Source: Oscheius sp. JU75
Taxonomy: Eukaryota; Nematoda; Chromadorea; Rhabditida; Rhabditidae
Assembly: GCA_037178855.1 (NCBI GenBank)
Contig: JASJZC010000002.1
Location: 4,340,001-4,404,000 of the forward strand
Direction: 5' to 3'
DNA length: 64,000 nt
In this document: piece after piece, positions 53,425-64,000 of the stretch
How positions within the stretch are numbered: the first letter of the stretch is position 1
How the letters are laid out: every line of letters starts with the position of its first letter
Position numbers and translations under genes: made by a program
Notes under the pieces: model-generated
What the model saw: only the letters and a program-made list of their open reading frames with translations
Databases searched by the model: none
Told to the model about the DNA's origin: nothing

Positions 53425-54764
53425 CGTGTCCACACACACCTTAAGATAAGGAATAAACTTGTTGCCATCAAAAATTCGGGCGTGGGAAAAGGCTGGAGAA
53501 GGCTTCTATGGCCAGAGAGGTCACAGCCGACTGAATATGCACCTGGCCAGCTGGACTGCGGCACTAATCCTCTCTGGCCGTCTATCGGAAGCTTGTCGAC
53601 CTGTTCCGTCCAAGTTTCAACCTATTCAAGCTATAGTCCTGTTTTTTTTCTGGGCTTTTTTTCCAGAATCTCTTCTCCGTATAAGCTATTCAAAATGTGT
53701 GTGGGAAATCTTTTAATCTGAGAGATTTAGCTAGTACTTCTGTTCCGTGTCACCTGAAAGAGATAAGCCTTTCATCGAAGACAACTTCTGAGAATTATCA
53801 GCTGTTTCGGACATACCATTCTTGTGATTAGTCTGGAAGAAAACAAGTTGGTCTTTGGTGCTGGTTCAGTATCAGTCTGCCTACGAATATTGTCGTCTTT
53901 GTGCACTTTTGGAGCACCTGGCTTCCCGTTTCCTAGCAAATATCCCCTTTTTTCAAAATGGGACCATGACAACTTGCTATGTTCTCTCGTTATCAGCGTC
54001 TGGACAACTTGATTACAGTCCAGTTGACCTTGTTTAGCCCTCCGTTTGTGTGATCATTGCTTCTGGCCGTATGAAAATGACTACAAATTCAAAAGGGCCT
54101 TCAGCGGGCCATTTCCGGACACGTCACATTCAGGCAGTTGACTCACGGCCGAAGCAGGCAAGCACACACGCAACCTCTCAACGAGAAGTCTTTGGAACAC
54201 ACAAATGCTCTTGGTCTCTCTTTGTTTCTCCCCCTCCTCACATCATTTGACACCTAATCTATCCTTCTCTTATATTGAATTACTTATGGAGCTGAGCTGA
54301 AGCCCACCTTTTATTATCCTCCCAGTCGATTTGTTTGCTCCGTCCTATATCAACTCTGGGAGAAGCAAATAAACTTGTTGCTTCGGTGTGAAGAGAGAGA
54401 GAGAGAGAGAGTCTTTCGCTAATTCTTGTTTCCTCGAGTCTCTTACAAGTCTCCAGATCTAATGTCTCTTTCATCGACTTCCAGCTAATTGCTCCACTTA
54501 AAGGTTCCTCTTAATTGCTCTGCCATGTTCCTAGAACCTTGCTTGAAAACCAATACTTTTATTTTTAAATTTAGTCACTGTATCACCCGCTCGCAGGAAA
54601 GGTGACTAAGCACTCTGAAAACTGATCATCCCAGTTTCGAATCGATCCCTATTTTTGTGAGCAAATAATTCAGCTTCTCCCGTTTTTCTCAGAACACTCT
54701 AAATTATCAGCTTTTGAATATTTCTATTCAGTACTGCCTTCTCCACGGCGCAGCTTCTACTACA
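53425..54764. other. Intergenic, nothing recognised
   Basis: About 1.3 kb. Contains AATAAA at about 53452 for the TGF-beta-like gene and a GA microsatellite near 54393-54411. Small frames without support. A TATTCAG acceptor lies about 35 nt before the ATG at 54765. Confidence 0.5.
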
Positions 54765-54964
54765 ATGAGCTGGCTCGTCTTCCTGCTCTTCAACTTCTGC
54801 TTGGGCGTCTTCGGCGTCTTCTTCTGGCACATCTTCCCTCGGAAACGGTCCAACTGCCGTGTCGAAAATGGTTTGTTCTCCTTCATCCCCCCCCCCTTTT
54901 TTTTTTCTTCCATTTTTAATATCAAGAATTAGGTTCCCTCGCGACAGCCAAGAAGTCCATCTAG
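54765..54964 (+). CDS. 45-residue single-pass membrane microprotein
   Basis: Not recognised. Two exons: 54765-54870 and 54933-54964 (TAG), joined in phase across a 62-nt intron with a C/T tract before GAATTAG. The N-terminal half (MSWLVFLLFNFCLGVFGVFF) is one membrane segment; the rest is short and basic (PRKRSN, ATAKKSI). AATAAA at about 55006 follows by 40 nt. A 5' acceptor (TATTCAG) precedes it, as in other genes here. Such micropeptides often regulate ion pumps or channels, but nothing in the sequence identifies a partner. The stop of the NAV gene (opposite strand) lies 200 nt away. Confidence 0.58.
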
Positions 54965-55163
54965 CCGTCTTCTCCTCTTCGATTTCACTTAGACTACGGG
55001 TTGAACAATAAACATTTTATTTATAAGAAAAAACACTTGTTGTAGAGGCAGAATAGGTTTTAGAGCAGGTTCATTGAGTAAAAGGAAATGATCACAGGTA
55101 AGGGTAGAAAAGAAGGGGCACTCGAGATAAACCCGTGTCTATTGGCATTGGTTTCGGTTTCGA

Positions 55164-58100
55164 CTAGATTCGGTCAACGGCTGTAGTTCTGTTGGCCTGG
55201 AGACGGATCAAAGTGTCCAGAGGGTTGAAGGACTGCTTCGTGGCCTAAACACATCCTGTTTGGAGTCGAATAATAATGTTACCTGAGCAACGTCCTTGAT
55301 GGAGAGACGCTGAAGAAGTTCCTCGCCACTCGGTCCCTCAGTCCAAGGCCACTTGTCACAGACGACTTCAGTCGGATCCTCGAAGGTTCCACAGCGTCCA
55401 AGGACTTTCACGCCTTCTCTGGCAACTCGAACCATGTAGGGAATGATATTCTCGTTCCAGAGCTTCACGAACCAGTCTCTCGAGTCGTCTACTCCCATCG
55501 GCAGAAGAAGGAAGATTCTCGGACCGATGGTCACATCAAGAGAGTTGGCTTTTTCGATGAAGTTGTTGACCGCTTGGAGCACTTCTGGCAGGAATTCGAT
55601 GACTCGAAGAAGTTCAGCTGGACTCTGAGCTCCAAGTCTGTGCTCAGCTTCGATGATTCGTCTTCGGAGATACCGTCCCATGAATCCTTTGACGCCGTCC
55701 ATTCGGTTGGTCAAGAGGAACATTTTGAAGTTATGGTTAATCTGCATCTCGGGCAGGTTACAGGCCCGGTTGACAGTACAAATGACATAAGGACCGGCGG
55801 TGTTCGGGAGTTGGACAGACGAAAAGACTGAAGAGATGAAGGCGATTCTGTTCCTCGGTACATTGTCCAAAAGAATCACCGCGTTCTTGCTCCCCTTCAA
55901 CAGCTTCTCCAGCTGCTCTTCGACCAGGACAATCTCTCGATCGTCGTTCTCAGGAATCTTGATGTCGTGGACAATGTCCTGATTCTGTCCAATACGACAG
56001 GCCAAATAGGCAGCCAACTTCTGGGCAATGTTCGACTTTCCAATTCCAGTGGCTCCAGACAGCACGAGACGTCTGTGATTGAGCAGAAATTTCAACAACT
56101 GTTCGAGCATTGACGAGGGGAAGAGGGTCTCGAGAACAAGAGAATCGACACAGTTCTGACCGGCTCCTCGAAGGAAGAGACGAACAGTAGTGGTTGGAGA
56201 GATGACATCAGAGGGAATGGCTGTAGGAGCTTCGACTGACTTTCTTCTCACAGTTGATCCAATCTGGTATCCAATGACACTGTCATTGCAATGGAGTCCG
56301 AGATGACGATCCGCATCCACTCGACCAATGTAGTTCTAAAAGAGCTGTTATAGACCGAAATAAATTCAAAGCTCACTTCGAAGAGAGCAGAGATCTGTTG
56401 GTCAATTTCTCCCCAAGTTGATTGAGGTGTGGGCATGGCCAAGAAGCCAATAATTATTTCGTGTTCTGGACAGATCTCGGAACTGATCACTCCACGAAGA
56501 TCAACATTGACTGTGACTTTGACCGAGTTGCAGCCAGACGATCTCTTGCTGCTTGGTGTTGAAGACGAAGCAGCCGGGGGAATCTCGTAGAAAGGCTCCT
56601 CATCGTGCATGGCCAAAGAGGCTTGGGAGGAGGCTCGAGATCTTGTAGCCAGAAGACGGGTCATATCCTGCTTCAGCTGCTTGTTCTCGGTCTAAACATA
56701 TGTTTGGATGCATTGGATAATTTTATACCTTGAGTCTATTGACTGTCTCTCTCAGAAGATCCACTTCTCTTGCTCTGTCCATCGCATCCAGACGGACGTC
56801 AGTCAGAGCAACATCTCTGTCTTCCAGCTGTCTCTTCAGTTCGTCCACTTCGACTTCATCCAGCTTCGAGTTCGATCCGTTGATGGTCTGGAGATGCATG
56901 GGAGAGCCTTCGGTATCTGACTGGCCATTTTTGGACTTCTTCTTGGAAAAGGCCTTGGTGAAGGAGGATCGAATCTGGAAGAGATTCTTTGCAGAAGAGT
57001 TACAGAAAAAGAAGAAGGTTAACATGATGTCTAGAAACCTTTCCAAAGTTATTTCCGATCACCAGCTACCCTCAATTACAATAACACAATTACGATAGAC
57101 AAGCACTACACTTTGTTTACCTGTACGTCCACATTCGACGCCTACAAAAGCCATCATAAGCTCATTTTCTATTGGAGATTGACTTACCCAGCTCTTCTTC
57201 GACTTGGAGCCGAAGCTGTTTAAGGACGCCTTGTCAGCCTTGCTACTTTTGCTCGAAGAGCTCATCGAGCTCCGATGACTGGCCATCGAGGCCACAGATT
57301 CGAGCGAGGGCTGTCTGAGAAGTTCTCCAGCTCCCTCGACCGCCTTCCGACATTCACCTCCCTGTGCCACTCGACCGCTCATGGAACGGAGGTTGTCGAT
57401 CTCGACGCGCAATTTGCCAACCTCGTCCGGCTGAAATTTTAATTTATTCCGGTTACCAATTGGCTTCCGTGACAAATCGTCAAACGTGCGCGCGCAGTAA
57501 TTTGCATACGGATTAGTGAGGAAGAAGAGGAGATGATAAAATCTCGCGCACACATCGCTCAAGTTTAATCGCGACAGGAAATCGCCACCGCTATAAACTA
57601 TAAGCTATTAGTGGTCAACGCTGCTGTATACTTCCGAAGACTCTCACCTTCAGTTGGGCCTTTTCCACGTGTCTGGAGAGATTGGACAGTTTCTGGTTGA
57701 AGACCTCCATTAGACTCGTGTAGTCATCGTGTTTCCGACTCAGCTTGTGAATTGTCATGCGATAGCCGTCCAGTTCCCGAGACATCTTCCGAATCTCGGC
57801 CTCGTACTTGTCGTTCAACTGAACGAGACATAGAAGATAAAATAGTACAAGAATTACCGTAGCATAGGCTGAAGTAGAAGCCAGGGATAGTTGAGATCCC
57901 ATAGAGTCTTTTGAACGACCGTCATCGGCCAGTCGATGAAGTTGCATCTCTCCATAAGTTCCGTAACCATCACGAGCACTGTTGGATCCTGAACAAATTG
58001 TAATTGACTGCATTTAGGTTACAGAAGTTTTAACAAAACTGTTTGTTATTCTAAAAGTTATTGTAGTTCGGTTGTAATAAAAGTGTTTTGGTGAGATGGA

Positions 58101-61100
58101 CATGTTAGTTCCTTGGTCCCAAAATAAGGAAATCGGAAAGATAATGCAAAGCTGGAAGCGGTGCGTACCCTTGGCAGGACTCGCAACCGAGAGCGGCAGT
58201 CGTCCTCTGCTCCGCGGACTGTCTCTTCTCCTCTGCGGACGAGGCGACGGCGATTCTAGAAGAACGAGCGATCTGGACATTCCTCCGGCATTGAGAGAAG
58301 CTGAAGCGGGTCTAGTTATCTAGCCGAAGGAAGCATGCAGTGGTTATTGAACAGAAAGTTAGTCAAGAACCTACCAGAAACACTTGGTCGCTGTTGAGGA
58401 ACACGCCGGGGAGAGACAAGAGCCATAGCAGCACGATCCTGCCAGCCGGGACCATAAAATTCTGCCAGTTGTGTCTTTCGATCCAGAGAGTGGTAGCCTG
58501 AGATGGAGGCTGAAAATGACTGTGGGAAAGGGCTCTGGGAGACAAACTGACTGGGCTCGTTTGATGAACGACTACGAGAACGAAGTGCCTCGGCTTCGGC
58601 AGAAAGAACCAATTGTGGAGAGAAGGGTGTTCGAAGAGTCTGTAAATTGTTTTTCTGACCCTCATTAGCCTCTAGCCTCCAGATGTTTACTCCCCCCGTA
58701 CTCACTTGGCAGCTGCCATTACAAAAGCTCATCTATCTTGTCACCAACTTGGTGCATCAAAAACAAGAGACTTTTAGAGGCGCTGCATAAATACGCCATT
58801 AGAGGTTCTGAAGAGGGCCACAAAGTCATTAATCGGCATCAATTAGGAGCTCCCATGAGAGGGCCCGACTCTTGACAAATCGGAAGAGACGTTCCCGAAC
58901 AGATAGGCATGGAGGGAAGAGAGATTCTGGTTCTGGCTTCGAGTTTCGGAGCAGTCGATTTCACAACATAGAACGTGATTCACCAGTTTGTCGATCTCAA
59001 ACTATACAAAGTGTTGTTCTTCTTCTTTCTATCGGCCCGCGGAACCTTCGAAAGGTGCTCTCGAATGCTATTCACTGGGTGCAAATTGGGAGCCGTGTCT
59101 AACCACGTTCCCTCCACTTGAATAGACACTTTACGCCCGCTACTACTCGCTCCGGCTTCCATCAACTAATAAACCCACTGCCACTAATCATCGTCATAAA
59201 AACTTACCCCGGCTCCGCGTTGAGATGTTCGACATTGCTGTAGTAGGGCATGAAGGTTCTCCTGTTCGGCTATTCTTCGGGCTCGACTGTCAATCGAAGA
59301 CGAAGAACTCCGAGGTCCTAAGGAAAAATTGTTTGAAGTTAAGAAAGTACAAACCTTTGATGCCATTTCTGGTGAAAGACTGGTAGTCGCAGGAGGAAGA
59401 GGCATAGGCTGCGGCCACTTTGGCCATTGGATGGTCACTGAAACTGGTGAGGGTCTTTCTCGGCGACTGGCGGTCTGTCTCTGTGATGGGCCACCTGCCA
59501 GCCTCCTATTAACCCATGCAATTAGTGGCCCCTCTTACGTGGATTAGAGCCCTTATATTGCGATTTTACAAGAGACTTACGGTCCGCTCAGATCGTCCGT
59601 CGAGACGTCTTCGAAATTGTCAGAGATCCCGGAGGAGAGTGACGAGCTGTCCTCGAAGCTGAAAAAAGACGAGAATAACGGGAGGCAGGGTGGAGGATTT
59701 ATGCGCCCGAATGCGGTCAAGAGAGCATTTGCATCTGTGGCAAAGGTGTATGCGACTGAATCGAGTTACGAGAGAGAATGGGGCAGAGTTACGAAGGAGA
59801 AAAACTCCTCTCGGATTTCGCTGGCAAAACACACACAAACTGCCAGAAGGACATCGCCCAGCAGATTGTCTCGTCGTGTCCCGCCCACTAATTGCCGCTT
59901 CCTGTAACCGACAAAGAGCCCGAGTCAAGCCATTACTCAAATAGGCTCACTAACGGCATAATGACACGATATACAGGGTCAGGTGACCCGGATAAGCTAC
60001 CCTTTCCAAACACTTTGGCCCCGATTAGCTGGTTCAGGCAATATTTCATAGAAAGGGATAAGCCGGTTCCGTGAATAAATTGACAGATTCTCTTTTTGTT
60101 AGCTCTATAGCCCAGTTGATCGAGAGGATACGGGAGTACAGTGAATATATCGAGAAATTTTTGAAATCTAAGAGATAGAATCCTGACAGCTTTCCACTCA
60201 CTCTCGGAGCTTATGGAGCATGAGGCGTTGGACGAAAGACATGGCGCTTGACTGGAATACAATGGCAACTATGCAACGGGCTGGCTAGAAATTGTGTCTC
60301 GAAAAGGGAGACAAAGAGAGTCAGGTCAGGTTATTATGTCATAGCAAAGACACGCAACAAGGATCGACAGGCACATGTGGTTTCGGCCGGAAACGAGTGT
60401 GCCGTGGCCGTGACAGAGAGTATGAAAAGACGAGGGACAGATGTTAATTATGGTTGTCAGAGGGAGAGGATGACTGGAAGAACGCGGGAATCCGAATGAG
60501 TAATCCCCCAGAACGTCCTCTAACTCTTGAGATAGCATCGCCGGGGGCTCTTATGAGTCAGGCTGTCGCGCTTATGAAACAGAAGGACCACGAACCTATC
60601 TCCATATTCGAATTGGGCTCTTCGGAAGTTCTCCCGACATTCGCGCATCCGCTCCTGCATCTTCTGATAGATGGCCATCCCGCCTTCCGAGGTGTAACCA
60701 GACGGCTCTGAAACTCTTTATCAGTTAAGGAGGATTAGTGCCAGGCGTCATAAGAGGAACGCCAAAAGCAAAGAGTGTTCACAGAGCAACAAGAAGAGAA
60801 AGTATTGGCAGCTGTTGTTGCCTACCTGTGCTTCGAGCGCGTATTCCCGGTCGATCCAAGGTGTTGCCTTCGGAACAGCAGCCTCCAGCAGTCGGCTTCA
60901 GTCTAATGGTTGTGGTGACAGAGTCCAACGAGTCTTCGCTCGTTGACGAATCGAAGCGCCCCTCTTAAAAACGACTCGAATCTGTCATTGCCGACTGCCT
61001 CACCTGTCCTCCTGCTCGAATAAATGCGTCCTTCGCGCAGCAACTGTGCATAGGTGGGCAGAGATGGAGCCATACTCGGTGGAACGTAATCTTCCGACTT

Positions 61101-64000
61101 GATGGTTTCGACTCGGGAATCCTTGCGAACTGGGACAGCACTGAAAGAGTAGTCATCTTTCATAGAAGAGAAACATACGGCTTGGTTTTCTCCTCTGGTT
61201 TGGAAGAGGATGGCTTACAGTCGATTGTGACAGACTTTCTCTGCACAATTGGACTGACGACGCCCACAGTTGGTTGTTCGGTCTTCTCATTTTTAGCTGG
61301 AGAAGGTTGTTGTTTCTTCGGCGAAGGGATCGGAGCCGGTGGGGACATTCCCAGAGCTCGAACAGCAAGGACTGGCTTCTCTTGTACCATCTTCAGACTC
61401 TCGTCAGGCTCTGACATGTGTTCTCGGGAGCCTTTGGAAGAGGCCGATCTCAAACTGATTGAACTCTGGGTAGACGAGGCAGGACTCGTACTGCCGAAGC
61501 CAGCGTAGGCAGAATCTTCTTCGCTACTCTTCGAGGTCCTACAAATGCTCCTTTGATCATGGGCTACCAATGATACTCACCTTTTCTCAGGGGAGGGAAT
61601 AGCTGTGGTTGGCTGGACTCGGAGCGGTATTGAAGGAATGGAGACGGGCGTCTGAAATGCATCGTTGAGCTTAAGAACTAATTTCTAGGGAGTCTAATTG
61701 GTGTAGTAACACGAGAAAGAGTGAGAGAGAAAGAGACATCTGGGGAGGAATACTGCCAGCCAGCTGGCCAAAAACGCCTGCTTCCGGGGCTCACTTTTTG
61801 AAGTGAGACTAGTAATTTTCTTCTCTCCGAGAAGGAGATTGAATGTCCAAGTTATCAGGACAACATCTTGTCTAATCGATCTCCCGGGAGTACATTTCCG
61901 AAAAAGAGAAACAAACCTTTGTTGGTGGAGCGAGTCGGGAAGTTCTTGTCTGACTCGGCTGTTTCAGCGCTGACTCGACTTTCTTGTGCTCTGCCTTCTT
62001 CGGGACCTCCTTGGCGGCTTCCTTTGACCCGAAGAACTTCATTTTCAACATTTTCGGCTGAGCAAGCTGAGTTTTGGGAGGCTGGATTTGAGTTTTACGA
62101 GCAGGAGGCTTGGCTGATGAGGGAGCAAGAGTTGCATACGTGGAGCCAGTCACAGAGCCATTGTTGTTTCTGAAAGTTGTACTGCCATGTAGATTTTGTC
62201 AATGCGTTCTACCCAGACGGAGGTCGGATGCTCGATGGAGGACGAAGAGCCGAAGTCTTCGGAGAAGGAGACGGTGGCGCAGGTCGGTTAGGCGAAGCAG
62301 CAGCGGCTCCTGGAAGAGAGAAGAAAATTGCGCACTTCCAGATGCTTTTTGGTCATAAATCAAGGGTTCTCTAGGCTGTTGTTGGACAGCAAAATGGACC
62401 CGAGAATAAGAGGAGAGGAGATGTGTAAATGGCTCGACAAGCCATCAACGGCAGGTTTAATTGGCTTCAATTACCCTTTCTAGCGAGCCGAGAGCGGGAG
62501 CAGGAAATGAGCACAAGGGTGAATTATGAACTCATGGCAATCAACATGAACGCAGGAAGACAATATCTACGACAAATTGAGCAAGCAAACAGGCACGACT
62601 AAGCGCATTAGAAGAGAGGTCAATTGGCGGATCGCCAGATGGCACCGGAAGGGCCTTGGGTAGCAGGAAGTCTCAGGAACTTTCCAACTGTTGTGGGAGC
62701 AAGTTCACTTCTTTGTAAAGCTAGACATAACAGTGAAGACGGGAAGTCAGTTTGCTGCATCAAATAAATCTGGGCGCTATAAATGATTTCGCGCAAATCT
62801 GAAGAACAACAGTAATTTTGCAATTTTGCGTTTCTCTCGACTCTCTTTTCGAACAAAAAGGCCTGTGAGATACTGGATGCAGCACTATCCGTGCTTTGGA
62901 AGTTTATCAAAAAGGTAATACGATGAATGAAAGTCTGGAAGTGTTGCCTTACATAGGAGACCTTCCTTTTAAGCTTGTGGAATCAATTAAAAAGGACAAA
63001 GCAGCAGATGATAAAGTTCAGTAGATGTAAGTCAATAGCTCATGGAAGTATAGTGCGGATGAGCATCTAGCCTAGAGCCAATAATAATGGGTGTCGAAAG
63101 ACGAGACGAATGATGCGTGCACAAACAGAATTTTGGATCGCTACTATGTATGGCTGTCTTTTCACTAGAAAAAAAGAGAACTGTCAACAAACCTGGAATT
63201 GCCGTTTTGGTAGGCGTCGCGATTCGTGAAGTCGGCGGCTGGAGCCGAGACGAGCGCTGTTGTTGTTGGGGTACCGTCGGCAGCCTGGAAAAGTGAAATG
63301 AGGAAGGGGCCCTTTTTAAGATGATGATGGTTGGACGAAACCAGTCCGCTATGCTTTCTCACGGGCTTAAAACGTACAAAGAGAGGATGACACCGGAATG
63401 CAATTCGAGGCATCGAAATGAGCCTAATTCCAATGCTCTATGCCCAGGCCATTCTCGCATTTTATAGCACCAAAGTGGGCACACGCGATCTGTCAACAAG
63501 GACGACATGTCCAGTTATTGCTTGTTTTCATCTCTTTCTCTCTTTTTGCCTCCAAAATGCTTTTTTGAAAGTTATGAGTCACGACTGCATATATCCAAAC
63601 TTTGTCCTCTTTATATTCAAAACTGTCCTCTCTCACTTTCTTCAATGCAATACAGGTTATCTGAAGCATTCTGGGAGGGGGTAAGTCGCACTACTGGACA
63701 AAAGCAATGATTCTAAGCTGTTCATTCTATCCTCAGAATCAGTTTAGTTTAGCGATTAGGTCGAGAGCCCTTGACTTTTTCTGACTCATCCTGACCCACG
63801 GAAACCAAAAGAAAACCGACCTGGTAGCTGCCGCGGGCGGCATTGATGGCGAGGGTGGCGGTTTCTTCTCTCTCGAGCTCTGTTTGAAGTTGTGAAGTGA
63901 GTAGAGCAACTGGAGCACAGAGCCAAGTTGTCCAGCGTCGATGTCTGCAAAACGACAGATAGTGCTAGACAATAAATGTGAGTAATACGAGAGGAGGACT
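55164..64000 (-). CDS. Neuron navigator / UNC-53-like protein, 3' part (gene continues past the right edge)
   Basis: Cytoskeletal guidance protein of the NAV/UNC-53 family, steering axon and cell outgrowth. The window holds the C-terminal exons, at least 15, ending at TAG 55166-55164. The farthest-upstream exon (63960-63830) encodes DIDAGQLGSVLQLLYSLHNFKQ, the end of the calponin-homology domain, so the N-terminus lies outside. Between are long S/P/T/K-rich stretches (microtubule and actin-binding region), with GYTSEGGMAIYQKMQERM and GYHSLDRKTQLAEFYGPGW blocks typical of the family, then coiled coils (LKRQLEDRDVALTDVRLDAM; EIDNLRSM). The AAA+ domain has Walker A GATGIGKS and AVILLDNVPRN as Walker B, ending EELLQRLSIKDVAQ. 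The last intron is 38 nt. The plus-strand frames over this gene are shadows. Family identification is secure; exon borders in the low-complexity middle are approximate. Confidence 0.93.

Overview
This is animal nuclear DNA with spliced protein-coding genes on both strands. I see no rRNA, tRNA or CRISPR. Most introns I could place are only 34-42 nt long, with GT...TTTCAG borders and an occasional GC donor. Nearly every gene has a 3' splice acceptor just upstream of its ATG, the pattern left by spliced-leader trans-splicing. Together with a Lustrin/WR1-like cysteine-rich membrane protein, a Neuron-navigator/UNC-53 gene and a multidomain peroxidase, this points to a small invertebrate, most likely a nematode or a nematode-like animal. 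Species cannot be fixed from the sequence alone.

Layout from left to right: a FoxL-type forkhead gene (-); two small unrecognised candidate genes (+, 2.2-3.4 kb); a GPI-anchored Ly6/uPAR-type surface protein (+); a secreted GM2-activator-like protein (-); an all-helical protein of unknown function (-); a four-TM protein (+); RER1 (-). Then a run of plus-strand metabolic and ER genes: TBL2-like WD40, HSDL2 (SDR+SCP2, peroxisomal SKL end) and glycogen synthase. A secreted protein of unknown function (+) follows. A large ARHGAP29/45-type F-BAR/C1/RhoGAP gene (-, 24.4-34.1 kb) has one 3-kb intron that holds an apparent nested gene, a degenerate minisatellite and a pair of TTCG hairpins.

After a 3.4-kb stretch with no convincing gene comes a 5-kb gene (-) encoding two fused animal haem-peroxidase domains plus a VWC-like tail; the first domain has lost its catalytic and haem-binding residues. 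Next are a tail-anchored protein (+), a small basic protein (+) tail-to-tail with an SLC10-family transporter (-), the Lustrin-like membrane protein (+), a short divergent TGF-beta-superfamily ligand (+), a 45-residue membrane microprotein (+), and the 3' part of a Neuron-navigator gene (-) that runs off the right edge.

The genes do not form one pathway. The most unusual features are the fused pseudoperoxidase-peroxidase, the near-uniform ultrashort introns (many exactly 39 nt and free of in-frame stops), the TTCG hairpin pair, and a dispersed repeat carrying a perfect CRE-type palindrome. Exon borders were read by eye; positions may be off by a base or two in the longest genes.
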